A DNA stretch of 32,701 nucleotides from CAYWGR01 sp964458015 (lineage in GTDB: Bacteria > Planctomycetota > Planctomycetia > Pirellulales > Thermoguttaceae): positions 1 through 32,701 of the forward strand of contig CAYWGR010000046.1 of the NCBI GenBank assembly GCA_964458015.1, given 5' to 3'. The notes beneath the pieces were generated by a model. It made no database searches, had not been told where the DNA came from, and worked only from the letters and a program-made list of their open reading frames with translations. Each line of letters begins with the position of its first letter. Positions within the stretch are counted from its first letter, which is position 1. Shown piece by piece: positions 7,571 to 15,457 of the stretch. The position numbers and the translations under genes are program-made.

Positions 7571-7598
7571 AATTTACCACAACAATCCTTTTTGTCAA
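7571..7598 (-). promoter_or_regulatory. Promoter of the membrane protein/regulator block
   Basis: On the minus strand TTGACA (7598-7593) is a consensus -35, followed by 16 bp and TAAATT (7576-7571), a 4-of-6 match to the -10. RNA would start near 7564, inside the palindrome at 7554-7570. Confidence 0.6.
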
Positions 7599-7667
7599 TA
7601 GCCACTCGGAAACATGGTGAAGTATCTGATTATGGCGATTCGTCCACAGGCCGCATAATGCACACTA

Positions 7668-7812
7668 GTTTAACAGCCGGGAGCTAACAGCTCCCGGAAT
7701 GTGCCTAGATTGCACCCTACGTTTAGCAGCCGCCGGTACGGCGGCCCTGTTGCCAAGCCGCCAGATCAATGGCAGTTAAACAACACAGCTTATCCAACTT
7801 GACCATAAGAAA
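7668..7812. repeat. Composite palindromic repeat, copy 2
   Basis: This is a second copy of the distal part of the 107-345 element in the same orientation. It has GGGAGCT-AAC-AGCTCCC (7679-7695), a TTTAGC unit with CCGCCG-GTA-CGGCGG (7730-7744), and the same tail (TATCCAACTTGACCATAA, about 7791-7808). It lies about 95 bp beyond the stop of the HExxH gene, much as copy 1 lies beyond the MBL gene. Nothing else is seen in the 7600-7904 space. Confidence 0.85.
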
Positions 7813-7904
7813 TTACTCCGCCCTCGGAAACATGGCACGAAAGATGTGTTCCGCCGGACGTTTACACCGGAAACAAAACCTCACCGCAGCGGCGGGGATC
7901 CGTC

Positions 7905-8522
7905 TCAATCCAACGGCACCAGCTTGGGCATCGGCACGCGCCGACCATACACCCGACCATGCTGGGCCGTTAACTCGCGAAACTTCAGGCGTAGAAACGA
8001 ATAGACCGATTCCGGCGGCTCCAATGCCAGCCAACGGTCCAAGAGAGCCTCGATATGGGCGTCGTACTGCTTCTGCGAAGAGCCGTGGGCAAAACAGCGA
8101 CCGCCCAGCCGACGCAAATCACCGTCAAAATTCGGGCCGATATGCCACAACTCATGCAATGTCGTGACGAGCTTTTCACGGAATGGCAAATCAAAAAAAC
8201 GCGGCAGATAGAAGTTCAGGATGTAGAACATCTCACGGCCGTCCGGATCGTAGAGCCGCTGAATGCCCCAGCGACGTTTCCGCCGAAATGTATGCATTTT
8301 GCCGCCGGCAAACCGCAACGGCGTCATCGAGGCGTGCATCCCCAAACTGCCCGTCCGACGAGTTTGGGCAAAGCTGACCGCCACCCGCGACATATCGATG
8401 TGATGGAGCTGGTCCAGCCTGCCGACCATGTCTTCGCACAGCCGGCGAATATGCAGCGTGAAATCGAATCCGGATCGTGGCGGATCAAGACGCGAATAGG
8501 GCTGCTGTCGGGCGGATTCCAT
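7905..8522 (-). CDS. Putative zinc metallopeptidase-like protein (HExxH)
   Basis: The 205-residue protein has a single zincin signature, HELWH at residues 123-127, in the stretch KLVTTLHELWHIGPNFDGDL. A third ligand could be a downstream Asp or the His at 146 (GGRCFAHGSS). The region before it (about 40-115) looks like a beta-rich lead-in with IDMSRVAVSFAQTRR and MFYILNFYLPRFFDLPFREK. There is no signal peptide, so it is probably cytoplasmic. The arrangement resembles small 'putative metallopeptidase' proteins found in bacterial and phage genomes, but I cannot name a family securely. It stands alone, with the rplQ terminator upstream. Confidence 0.65.
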   Translation of the reverse strand: MESARQQPYSRLDPPRSGFDFTLHIRRLCEDMVGRLDQLHHIDMSRVAVSFAQTRRTGSLGMHASMTPLRFAGGKMHTFRRKRRWGIQRLYDPDGREMFYILNFYLPRFFDLPFREKLVTTLHELWHIGPNFDGDLRRLGGRCFAHGSSQKQYDAHIEALLDRWLALEPPESVYSFLRLKFRELTAQHGRVYGRRVPMPKLVPLD

Positions 8523-8700
8523 TCCTGATGTCCCGCAATGTTTCTTTCGATTTCCAGTTCTTAACTGCGTTGATCTTGACCATCTTCAACGCATCGACCG
8601 CCCAATACGTTCGGCAAATCACTTCCGGTTTCGCAAAGGCATTACCACGCACCTCGGAATTGGAATCCGTTTTTGAAACTCCAGCCGGGAGAGTCATTCA

Positions 8701-8776
8701 TAAAAAAAGAACACTAATTCCCACTAATCCACACTGATTTGGTAATCAGCGGCAATCAGTGAGAATTAGTGTTCTT
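8701..8776 (-). terminator. Terminator of the ribosomal-protein cluster
   Basis: On the minus strand a hairpin with perfect 14-bp outer arms (GAATTAGTGTTCTT at 8763-8776, AAGAACACTAATTC at 8707-8720) and further pairing inside is followed by a run of seven T and an A (8708-8701). It begins 29 bp after the rplQ stop. There is no matching T-tract on the plus strand, so it works in one direction. Confidence 0.85.
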
Positions 8777-8804
8777 AAAATATCTCGGTTTTGTTTACTT
8801 TCGC

Positions 8805-9428
8805 CTACTCGGCCGCATTGGGCGTCGTTTCGACCGATTGCTCGACAGGCTTTACCTCGGGCTGTTCCGAATCGAACACCGGACGAGCGGCTTTCTTGCG
8901 CACGCGATCGTTCTTGCCGACCAGCTCCAAGATCGCGCGGGTGCCGGCATCGCCCAGGCGTGGCTTCGCCAAACGAAGAACGCGCGTGTAACCGCCGTCG
9001 CGGTCCACATACCGTGGTGCAATCTCCTCGAAAAGAATCTTCACGGCCTTCTTATCGCCCAACAGACGCAAGGCACGACGGCGCGCGGCAACGACCGGGG
9101 CAATCGTCTTGTTCCACTCTTTCCACTGATCGCTGTTGCGCCATGTGCGCCACTGCTCGCTATTGCGCTCAGCTTGGGGCTCCATCTGATCGGCGGCGTT
9201 AAGATGCGGCAGCGCCTTGCGTGCAATGGTGATGCAGCGCTCGACCAACGGCCGTACTTCCTTAGCCTTCTCAATCGTGGTGATGATCCGGCCCTTAACC
9301 TTGGGCTTGTTGTCGTCCAATTCGGCGTCACGTTCGGTCAAAAACAACGCCGTGGCCAATGCCCTGAGCAGAGCCCTTTGGTGTGGCGGCTTACGTCCGA
9401 GTTTACGGCCTTTTCTTCGATGTCGCAT
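8805..9428 (-). CDS. rplQ: Ribosomal protein bL17, enlarged
   Basis: The N-terminus MRHRRKGRKLGRKPPHQRALLRALATAL (1-28) and the core AVKILFEEIAPRYVDRDGGYTRVLRL (128-153) identify bL17 of the large subunit. At 207 residues it is far longer than the usual 115-130. Extra parts are a short insert near 31-43, a long insert at about 72-113 holding a near-repeat (NSEQWRTW / NSDQWKEW, residues 89-106), and an acidic C-terminal tail from about 175. It is the last gene of the cluster, 83 bp after rpoA, and is followed by a strong terminator. Confidence 0.96.
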   Translation of the reverse strand: MRHRRKGRKLGRKPPHQRALLRALATALFLTERDAELDDNKPKVKGRIITTIEKAKEVRPLVERCITIARKALPHLNAADQMEPQAERNSEQWRTWRNSDQWKEWNKTIAPVVAARRRALRLLGDKKAVKILFEEIAPRYVDRDGGYTRVLRLAKPRLGDAGTRAILELVGKNDRVRKKAARPVFDSEQPEVKPVEQSVETTPNAAE

Positions 9429-9511
9429 GGCTATCTCTCACGCAACCTTTAAGGTCGCAGCGTTACAGGATTCGCTTACCCGCCTTGGGGCGGCTTCACG
9501 TTGTTATTTCA

Positions 9512-10510
9512 CTAAAAGGAACTGGCTGCTGCCGAGGGTAAACGCATTCCCAGCCGCAAACCGATGTCGGAAAGCTTCTCGCGAACTTCCGCCAACGTCG
9601 TTTCGCCGAAGTTGCGTACTTCGAGCAATTGCTCCTCGGTGCGCGTCGCCAAGTCACGCACCGTGGTGATATTTTCCGATTCAAGACAGTTGGTCGCCCG
9701 CACGGACAAATCCAACTCGGCCAAGCTCATGTTGAGCTTTGCTTCCGTGGCCTGATCCAGCACAACCGCGCCCAAAGCACGGGTTTCGCTGTGAACCATC
9801 GGCCCGAGTTCGCTGTACTGCACGAACGGATTGAGGTGCTTGCGAAGAATCTTCGCCGATTCCACCAATGCCATCTCCGGCGTAACCGAACCGTTGGTCC
9901 AAATTTCAATCGTCAATCGGTCGTAGTTCGTTTTCTGACCGACGCGTGTTTCTTCCACCTCGTAGCGGACCCGCGTAATGGGGCTGAACGCGGCGTCAAT
10001 CGGAATAATGCCGATCTCTTGAGCTTGCGGCGTATGTTCGGTCGAAGGCACATAGCCGCGGCCGTTCTCGATCACCATCTCCAAAACAAAGGGCACGTCT
10101 TCCGTCAAGTTGGCGATCACGTGATCCTTGTTGATCACTTCAACTTGATCGTCGGTCCGAACGTCGGCGCCGGTGATCGGCCCCTTCGTGTTCTTCTCGA
10201 TCCGAACCACCCGCGTCTGATCGCTGTAATTCTTCACGACCAGCGATTTGACGTTCAGCACGATATCGGTCACGTCTTCAATGACGCCCGGCAGGCTGCT
10301 GAACTCATGCTGAGCGCCGTGCAATTTAATCTGGGTCACCGCACTGCCTTCCAAGCTGGAAAGCAGCACGCGACGTAGACTGTTGCCGACCGTGACGCCG
10401 AATCCGCGCTCAAACGGCTCTGCCGTGAACTTGCCGTAGGTGGCGGTCAACGTCGAACGATCCACGGATGTAAGGCTGGGCAACTCCAGGCCGCGCCATC
10501 GAATACGCAT
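9512..10510 (-). CDS. rpoA: DNA-directed RNA polymerase subunit alpha
   Basis: The 332-residue protein has the alpha N-terminal dimerisation domain (GFGVTVGNSLRRVLLSSLEGSAV, about 36-58) and a C-terminal domain with paired helix-hairpin-helix elements (LSVRATNCLESENITTVRDLATRTEEQLLEVRNFGETTLAEV). The second domain contacts UP elements and activators. The ATG at 10510 is preferred over one six codons upstream because GGAG lies 8 bp before it. It follows rpsD by 42 bp and precedes rplQ, as in most bacterial alpha operons. Confidence 0.97.
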   Translation of the reverse strand: MRIRWRGLELPSLTSVDRSTLTATYGKFTAEPFERGFGVTVGNSLRRVLLSSLEGSAVTQIKLHGAQHEFSSLPGVIEDVTDIVLNVKSLVVKNYSDQTRVVRIEKNTKGPITGADVRTDDQVEVINKDHVIANLTEDVPFVLEMVIENGRGYVPSTEHTPQAQEIGIIPIDAAFSPITRVRYEVEETRVGQKTNYDRLTIEIWTNGSVTPEMALVESAKILRKHLNPFVQYSELGPMVHSETRALGAVVLDQATEAKLNMSLAELDLSVRATNCLESENITTVRDLATRTEEQLLEVRNFGETTLAEVREKLSDIGLRLGMRLPSAAASSF

Positions 10511-10552
10511 ATGAAAGCTCCGATTCAATTACTGACTAGCGGCTATGAGTGG

Positions 10553-11179
10553 CTATTTCGAACAAAGCTCAACGATCAAGTGCGGCTGAACCGGAATCGA
10601 CGCATCGGCGGCTTCCGGCATCCGAAGCACGTAACCTTCCGGCTGCGGCCCATCGACCCGATTCAGGAAATCGGGAATCTCGCGGGTCGTCTCGGCCAAT
10701 ATCGACTGCACCAGTTGCAAGCTCTTCGCACGATTCTTAATGCGAATCACGTCGCCGGGACGTGTCAAATAGCTCGGAATATCCACCCGGCGTCCATTGA
10801 CCGTCACGTGACCGTGAGCAACCAGCAATCGTGCTTGCGCCCGCGAATTTCCAAAACACAACCGATAAACGATGTTGTCCAAACGTCGCTCCAGCAGGCT
10901 CATCAAGGCCTCGCCGGTATTGCCTTTGCCTTTATTGGCCATGGCGAATATCTTGCGAAACTGCTTTTCAAGAACGCCGTAATGATGCTTCACCTTCTGC
11001 TTTTCGCGAAGGTGAGCGCCGTAGTCGGTCTGCTTGCCGCGGCGAAAGGAACTCATGCCCGGCGCTGATTCGCGTCGTTCGAACGCACACTTGGGCGTAT
11101 CGCAACGAGCCCCCTTGAGAAACAATTTCGCGCCCTCGCGGCGGCACATGCGGCAAACGGGTGAACTTTGACGAGCCAT
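10553..11179 (-). CDS. rpsD: Ribosomal protein uS4, zinc-binding form
   Basis: This 208-residue small-subunit protein nucleates 16S rRNA folding. Its S4 RNA-binding domain is clear (ERRLDNIVYRLCFGNSRAQARLLVAHGHVTVNGRRVDIPSY, about 96-136). The N-terminus keeps a four-cysteine zinc site (C9, C12, C26, C31), marking the ancestral C+ paralogue. It lies between rpsK and rpoA. In other bacteria S4 represses the alpha operon by binding its mRNA; no such site could be recognised here. Confidence 0.97.
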   Translation of the reverse strand: MARQSSPVCRMCRREGAKLFLKGARCDTPKCAFERRESAPGMSSFRRGKQTDYGAHLREKQKVKHHYGVLEKQFRKIFAMANKGKGNTGEALMSLLERRLDNIVYRLCFGNSRAQARLLVAHGHVTVNGRRVDIPSYLTRPGDVIRIKNRAKSLQLVQSILAETTREIPDFLNRVDGPQPEGYVLRMPEAADASIPVQPHLIVELCSK

Positions 11180-11219
11180 GCTTCTAATCCCTAATTTCTT
11201 TTCTCAATGCTCAATTGTT

Positions 11220-11618
11220 CTAGACGCGGCGACGTTTCTTCGGACGGCAACCGTTGTGCGGCAATGGCGTAACGTCCTCGATCGACTTGATCTTAAGCCC
11301 CGCCGCCTGCAAGGCCGTGATGGCACTTTCGCGTCCGCTGCCAGGCCCCTTCACACGCACATCCACTTCCTTCATGCCATATTTAATGGCCTTTTCCGCC
11401 ACCTGCTGCGCGGACAACTGACCGGCAAAGGGCGTGCTCTTCCGGCTGCCCTTAAAACCAACCGTGCCGGCACTCGACCAACAAAGCACCTCTCCCTTGG
11501 TGTCCGTGATCGAAATTACCGTATTATTGAACGTCGCCTTGATATGGGCGACGCCTACCGTCACGCTGCGACGAGCTTTTTTCCGTGTCGTCGTTGCCGC
11601 TGCCGTTGTCTTTGCCAC
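11220..11618 (-). CDS. rpsK: Ribosomal protein uS11
   Basis: The 132-residue small-subunit platform protein has the core GVAHIKATFNNTVISITDTKG (22-42), GFKGSRKSTPFAGQ (54-67), VKGPGSGRESAI (89-100) and the usual basic C-terminus NGCRPKKRRRV. A lysine- and threonine-rich tail of about 15 residues precedes the core. It is separated from rpsM by a 125-bp spacer with short repeated words. Confidence 0.97.
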   Translation of the reverse strand: MAKTTAAATTTRKKARRSVTVGVAHIKATFNNTVISITDTKGEVLCWSSAGTVGFKGSRKSTPFAGQLSAQQVAEKAIKYGMKEVDVRVKGPGSGRESAITALQAAGLKIKSIEDVTPLPHNGCRPKKRRRV

Positions 11619-11743
11619 CGTTAAGAAACTCCACGTACAGTTTTCAGTATTCCGCTATCAATATTCCGCTTTTCGGCATTCGGTTCTTGCGTTGTCGCGA
11701 CGCCCCACAAAACGCTCTCAACCAAAAACCGACAACCGACGAC

Positions 11744-12127
11744 TTACCTCAAATCCTTCACGCCCTTCTTGCCGGCCACCGTCTTCTTCGGCCCCTTGCG
11801 CGTGCGTGCGTTCGTGCGCGTCCGCTGACCCCGAACCGGAAGACCGCGACGATGCCGCACGCCGCGATAACAGGCAATATCCTTAAGGCGCGCAATGTTC
11901 TGGTTGCGCTGACGACGCAACTGGCCTTCCACCACGTAATCCTTGTCCAACAAGGCCGCCAGACGCGCCAATTCATCTTCTCGCAGATCGCGGGCGTGTC
12001 CCTGCGGGTTAATCCCCGCCTTGTGGCACAAATCACGGGCAATCTTCGGCCCAACCCCATACAGATAGGTCAGCGAAATAATCGTCGGCCGATCATTCGG
12101 AATGTCTACACCCAAGAGACGCGGCAT
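11744..12127 (-). CDS. rpsM: Ribosomal protein uS13
   Basis: The 127-residue small-subunit head protein contacts tRNA and bridges to the large subunit. Recognised by MPRLLGVDIPNDRPTIISL, the helix-two-turn-helix LYGVGPKIARDLCHKAGI (22-39), CYRGVRHRRGLPVRGQRTRTNARTRKG (85-111) and the basic tail. It starts 49 bp after rpmJ. Confidence 0.97.
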   Translation of the reverse strand: MPRLLGVDIPNDRPTIISLTYLYGVGPKIARDLCHKAGINPQGHARDLREDELARLAALLDKDYVVEGQLRRQRNQNIARLKDIACYRGVRHRRGLPVRGQRTRTNARTRKGPKKTVAGKKGVKDLR

Positions 12128-12176
12128 ACTACGCTACTCCTCAAATAACTCGGTCGACAATCTTAACCTTAACGCC

Positions 12177-12290
12177 TTAACCTTGACGCTGCTTGTGTCG
12201 CGGGTTGCTGCAAACAACATACACAACGCCCCGACGACGAACAATCTTGCAGCTCTCACAAATCCGCTTTATGCTGGCTCGTACTTTCAT
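12177..12290 (-). CDS. rpmJ: Ribosomal protein bL36
   Basis: This 37-residue protein (MKVRASIKRICESCKIVRRR..., ending NPRHKQRQG) stabilises the peptidyl-transferase end of 23S rRNA. The zinc ligands C11, C14, C27 and H32 are all present, so this is the zinc-binding form. No ribosome binding site is obvious (AAATGCC precedes the ATG). It follows a 244-bp space after map in which no infA is found, and a promoter-like sequence lies 40 bp upstream of the start. Confidence 0.96.
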   Translation of the reverse strand: MKVRASIKRICESCKIVRRRGVVYVVCSNPRHKQRQG

Positions 12291-12337
12291 GGCATTTACA
12301 CACAAATTCGTTGCTAATGTACGGGGCAAAGCGCTTC

Positions 12338-12367
12338 AGTATAAACGCCGGCCCCGGAATGACACAA
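12338..12367 (-). promoter_or_regulatory. Internal promoter upstream of rpmJ
   Basis: On the minus strand TTGTGT (12367-12362), 18 bp and TATACT (12343-12338) make a good sigma-70-type promoter. The start would be near 12331, giving a leader of about 40 nt to rpmJ. It would let rpmJ-rpsM-rpsK-rpsD-rpoA-rplQ be expressed apart from the upstream genes. The rest of the 12291-12534 space shows nothing recognisable. Confidence 0.55.
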
Positions 12368-12534
12368 GACCCTCCGGCCAAGAAATTTTGCCTTTGGATC
12401 GAAATATTTTCCGCACACCCCCTCTACAGGACCGCCTTCCACTGCTTTCCACAACAACCACACCAAATATCCGATATCACCCACATCTTCCGCCGACTAT
12501 CCATCCTCTCATCAAACTGCCAAACAGCCGCTTT

Positions 12535-13323
12535 TTACCACGTTTCCCCATTTGGACCTGCCGTCAAAACCCACGGTCCATTCTCCGTGATCGCTACCGT
12601 GTGCTCGAAATGGGCACTCGGGCGACCGTCCGTCGTCGCTTGCGTCCAATGGTCAGGCTGGGTGCGAACCCGCTTCGTCCCCATATTGACCATCGGCTCT
12701 ACCGCAATCACCAAACCAGGCGTCAGCCGAAAATCTCCTACTCCTCGCCGCAGTTGGGTATTGGCAAAATTCGGCACTTGGGGGTCTTCGTGCATGTCCC
12801 GGCCAATCCCGTGGCCTACGAATGCCTCGACGACCGAATATCGATGTTTCTTCACGTAAGCTTCCATCTCGGCCGCCACCTGGCTCCATCGCGAACACCG
12901 CCCCATTAACTCAATGGACAGGTTCAGCACATTCCGGGTAACGTCCAACAGACGGCGGACCTCGGGGCTCACTCGGCCGACGGCATAAGTTGACGCCGCA
13001 TCGCCGCACCAGCCATTCAACTTGCAGCCCGTGTCAACGCTTACGATGTCTCCTTCTACCAACTTCCGTGATCCAGGAATCCCATGAACCACTTCCTCGT
13101 TTACCGATACACACGTCGCGGCGGGAAACGGCACCGTGCCGGGCACGCCCTTGAACAACGGGATAGCCCGATTTTCCGCAAAGTAACGATCCACTACCGC
13201 ATCAATTTCCGCCGTCGTTACGCCCGGCTTGATCATGGCTGCGACACGCTGATGGGCCTGCCATACCAACAAGCCGGCTTTTCGCATCTCTGCCAATTCT
13301 CGCGGCGAGCGTAAAATCTCCAC
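12535..13323 (-). CDS. map: Methionine aminopeptidase, type I
   Basis: The 262-residue enzyme removes the initiator Met from nascent proteins. The five dinuclear-metal ligands are D97 (SVDTG), D108 (GDAAST), H171 (GHGIGRDMHED), E209 (AVEPM) and E240 (HFEHTVA), with substrate-binding H80. There is no N-terminal zinc-finger extension. The start codon is GTG, with AGGAGT 8 bp upstream that overlaps the adk stop codon, so it is probably coupled to adk. Confidence 0.96.
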   Translation of the reverse strand: MEILRSPRELAEMRKAGLLVWQAHQRVAAMIKPGVTTAEIDAVVDRYFAENRAIPLFKGVPGTVPFPAATCVSVNEEVVHGIPGSRKLVEGDIVSVDTGCKLNGWCGDAASTYAVGRVSPEVRRLLDVTRNVLNLSIELMGRCSRWSQVAAEMEAYVKKHRYSVVEAFVGHGIGRDMHEDPQVPNFANTQLRRGVGDFRLTPGLVIAVEPMVNMGTKRVRTQPDHWTQATTDGRPSAHFEHTVAITENGPWVLTAGPNGETW

Positions 13324-13335
13324 CCTTCGGCACTC

Positions 13336-13893
13336 CTACCGCACGGCGTCCAAGATTGCCTTGGCGCGACCGAATATTTCGTCCACCGTGCCCAATCCGT
13401 CGATGCTCTTCAGCATTCCGCTGCGGCCATAATACTCCAAAAGCGGTTCCGTCTGCTTGCGATAGGCCACCAACCGCTGGCGAATCACTTCCGGCGTGTC
13501 GTCGGCCCGGCCACGGCCTGCCAAACGCCGAAACAGCTCTTCTTCCGGCACTTGCAACTCAAGCACCGCATCCAACGGCGTGCCCTTTTCCGCAAGCATC
13601 TTGTCGAGCGCCTCGGCCTGGGCAATCGTGCGTGGAAAACCGTCCAGTAAATAACCTTGTTCGCAATCCGGCGACTGCAATCGCTCGGCAATAATATCCA
13701 CAATGATGTCGTCCGGCACCAAAGCGCCCGACGACATGAACTTTTCAGCCTTCACTCCAACTTCAGTCTTGGCGTCGCGCGCGGCGCGGAGCATATCTCC
13801 GGTCGACAGATGCGCCATCTTATACGTTTTAACGAGCCGCTCCGCTTGCGTGCCTTTGCCTGCGCCGGGCGGTCCGATGAATACCATTCTCAT
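13336..13893 (-). CDS. adk: Adenylate kinase, short-LID form
   Basis: The 185-residue enzyme interconverts ATP + AMP and 2 ADP. It has the P-loop GPPGAGKGT (7-15), the AMP-site motifs STGDMLRAA (30-38) and LLDGFPRT (82-89), and GRGRADDTPEVIRQRL (126-141). The LID is the short type without the zinc-finger-like insert, hence the length below the 210-220 of E. coli-type enzymes. It sits between secY and map, its usual place. Confidence 0.95.
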   Translation of the reverse strand: MRMVFIGPPGAGKGTQAERLVKTYKMAHLSTGDMLRAARDAKTEVGVKAEKFMSSGALVPDDIIVDIIAERLQSPDCEQGYLLDGFPRTIAQAEALDKMLAEKGTPLDAVLELQVPEEELFRRLAGRGRADDTPEVIRQRLVAYRKQTEPLLEYYGRSGMLKSIDGLGTVDEIFGRAKAILDAVR

Positions 13894-13915
13894 GGATGCA
13901 AACTCCGTGGAAAAA

Positions 13916-13983
13916 AATGTTCAAGGTCCAATGTTCCATGCTCAAACAAGGATTTGAACATGGAACATTGAACCTTGAACATT
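13916..13983. repeat. Long inverted repeat between secY and adk
   Basis: Two 25-bp arms (13916-13940 and 13959-13983) are inverted copies with a single mismatch, around an 18-nt loop. Each arm is itself built of AATGTT-like words (AATGTTCAAGG, AATGTTCCATG). The structure would fold in mRNA between secY and adk. It lacks a T-tract on the minus strand, so it resembles a processing, stability or mobile palindrome more than a terminator. Confidence 0.85.
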
Positions 13984-14001
13984 ACTTATTGACCTGTTCG
14001 C

Positions 14002-15368
14002 TTAGCTCTTCTCCAGCAACCCCTTGTAGTTACGCATCACCAAATGGCTGTCAACCTTCTGTACAAGGTCGAACGCCACGCTCACGGCGATCAACAGGCT
14101 GGTCCCGCCGTAAAAGCTGGCCAAACCATACTTCACACCCATCCAGGTANNNNNNNNNNTACCAATGTCGGCAAAATGGCGACCAATGCAAGGAAGCCGG
14201 CGCCGACGTAGGTAATGCGAACCATCACTTTTTCGAGATAATCGGCCGTCCGTCGCCCCGGGCGATAACCGGGAATGAACGTGCCGTAGTTCTTCAAGTT
14301 GTCGGCCATGTCCTTCGGATTGAACGAGATAGCCGTCCAGAAATAACAGAAGAAGTAGATCAACCCTATGTACAGTATGTTGTAGGTCCACGAATCGCCG
14401 CGATGGAAAGCATCCTCGATCGGCTTAAGAGATGTATAAGATTGGGCCAAATACTGGAGTATCACCGAGGGGAACAACAGCAAGCTGCTGGCGAAGATGA
14501 TCGGCATCACGCCGGCCTGATTCACACGCAACGGCAGATACTGCCGGGTGCCGCCGTAAACGCGCCGCCCACGCACATGCTTGGCACTTTGCGTCGGGAT
14601 GCGCCGCTGGCCTTGAGTAATCAGTACCACGCCGACAACCACGCCGATGAAGAGCAGAATGAGAACCAATATCGTTTCAACGCCGACTTGTCCTGGTCCG
14701 CTGCCCAACTCAAGGCCGCCTTGCAGAATCATCGGCTTAATCAAATCCTCGTAACCGGCGCCGGGCATACGAGCCAAAATGCCTGCCATAATCAGCAAGC
14801 TAATGCCGTTGCCGATGCCGTACTCGTCAATCTGCTCGCCCAACCACATAAGGAAAACCGTACCGGCTGTCATGGTCATGACGCCGGTAAGTTGCCACAT
14901 GAAGGGCAGCGACCCGCCCGAAAGGAAATTATCGTGAATCAAGCCGCTCTGAATAAGGAACCCTACGTAAAACCAGCTTTGGCCTAAACACAAGATGACG
15001 GTGGCATACCGCGTATATTCATTGATCTTTTTCCGGCCGCTCTCGCCTTCCTTCTGGAGCTTCTCCAACGGAGGATACACGCTGCCCAGTAGTTGGAAGA
15101 TAATCGACGCCGAAATATAGGGCATGATGCCCAGGCCGAAGATGGTCGCCTGATTCAACTGGCTGGCGCTGAAGGTCGACACCTGCTCAAACAGCGTGGC
15201 CAACCCTTTATCACCTTCCTGGTTGAAAAACGCCGACATCTTGCTTTGGTCGACGATCGGAAGCGTAATCTGCCACCCAACGCGATAAATCGCCAACAGC
15301 AGAAGCGTCAAGAGAATCTTTTGACGAAGTTCCGGGATCGTGAAGATGACGCGAATCTTTTCCCACAT
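14002..15368 (-). CDS. secY: Preprotein translocase subunit SecY (split by an assembly gap)
   Basis: This is the central channel of the Sec translocon, with about ten membrane helices. The first 403 codons run from 15368 to 14160 and include the plug/TM2 region (ATIFGLGIMPYISASIIFQLL), the GEQIDEYGIGNGISLLI loop and the PGYRPGRRTADYL loop. After ten Ns the C-terminus continues in another frame (TWMGVKYGLASFYGGTSLLIAVSVAFDLVQKVDSHLVMRNYKGLLEKS), ending at 14002. Both parts align naturally to one SecY, so the shift is due to the wrong gap size and is not a mutation. A true gap length of 2 modulo 3 restores the frame. Confidence 0.95.
14150..14159. other. Assembly gap (10 N)
   Basis: Ten Ns lie inside secY. 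Because the coding frame before and after differs, the real length cannot be 10; it must be 2 modulo 3. A missing stretch as short as 2 bp (one extra residue) is compatible with the flanking SecY sequence. Confidence 0.99.
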
Positions 15369-15400
15369 GGTTCGATCCGTCAGATTAGGGATTAGAGAGT

Positions 15401-15449
15401 AGGGGCTAGAGACTAGCGGCTATCCCCTAGCCTCAAGTCTCTAGCCCCT
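15401..15449. repeat. Inverted repeat between rplO and secY
   Basis: AGGGGCTAGAGACT (15401-15414) and AGTCTCTAGCCCCT (15436-15449) are perfect 14-bp inverted arms with a 21-nt loop that contains further copies of the CTAG/CCCCTAG words. It fills most of the spacer of about 90 bp. No T-tract follows on the minus strand. Confidence 0.85.
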
Positions 15450-15457
15450 TGAAATAT

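Noticed and set aside
12311..12859. Plus-strand open frame in the map-rpmJ space, and a search for infA
   Set aside because: The plus-strand frame mostly overlaps map. No frame on either strand resembles the OB-fold of IF1.
14002..14391. Frameshift or pseudogene in secY
   Set aside because: The break coincides with ten Ns, and both sides are intact SecY, so the gap size explains it.
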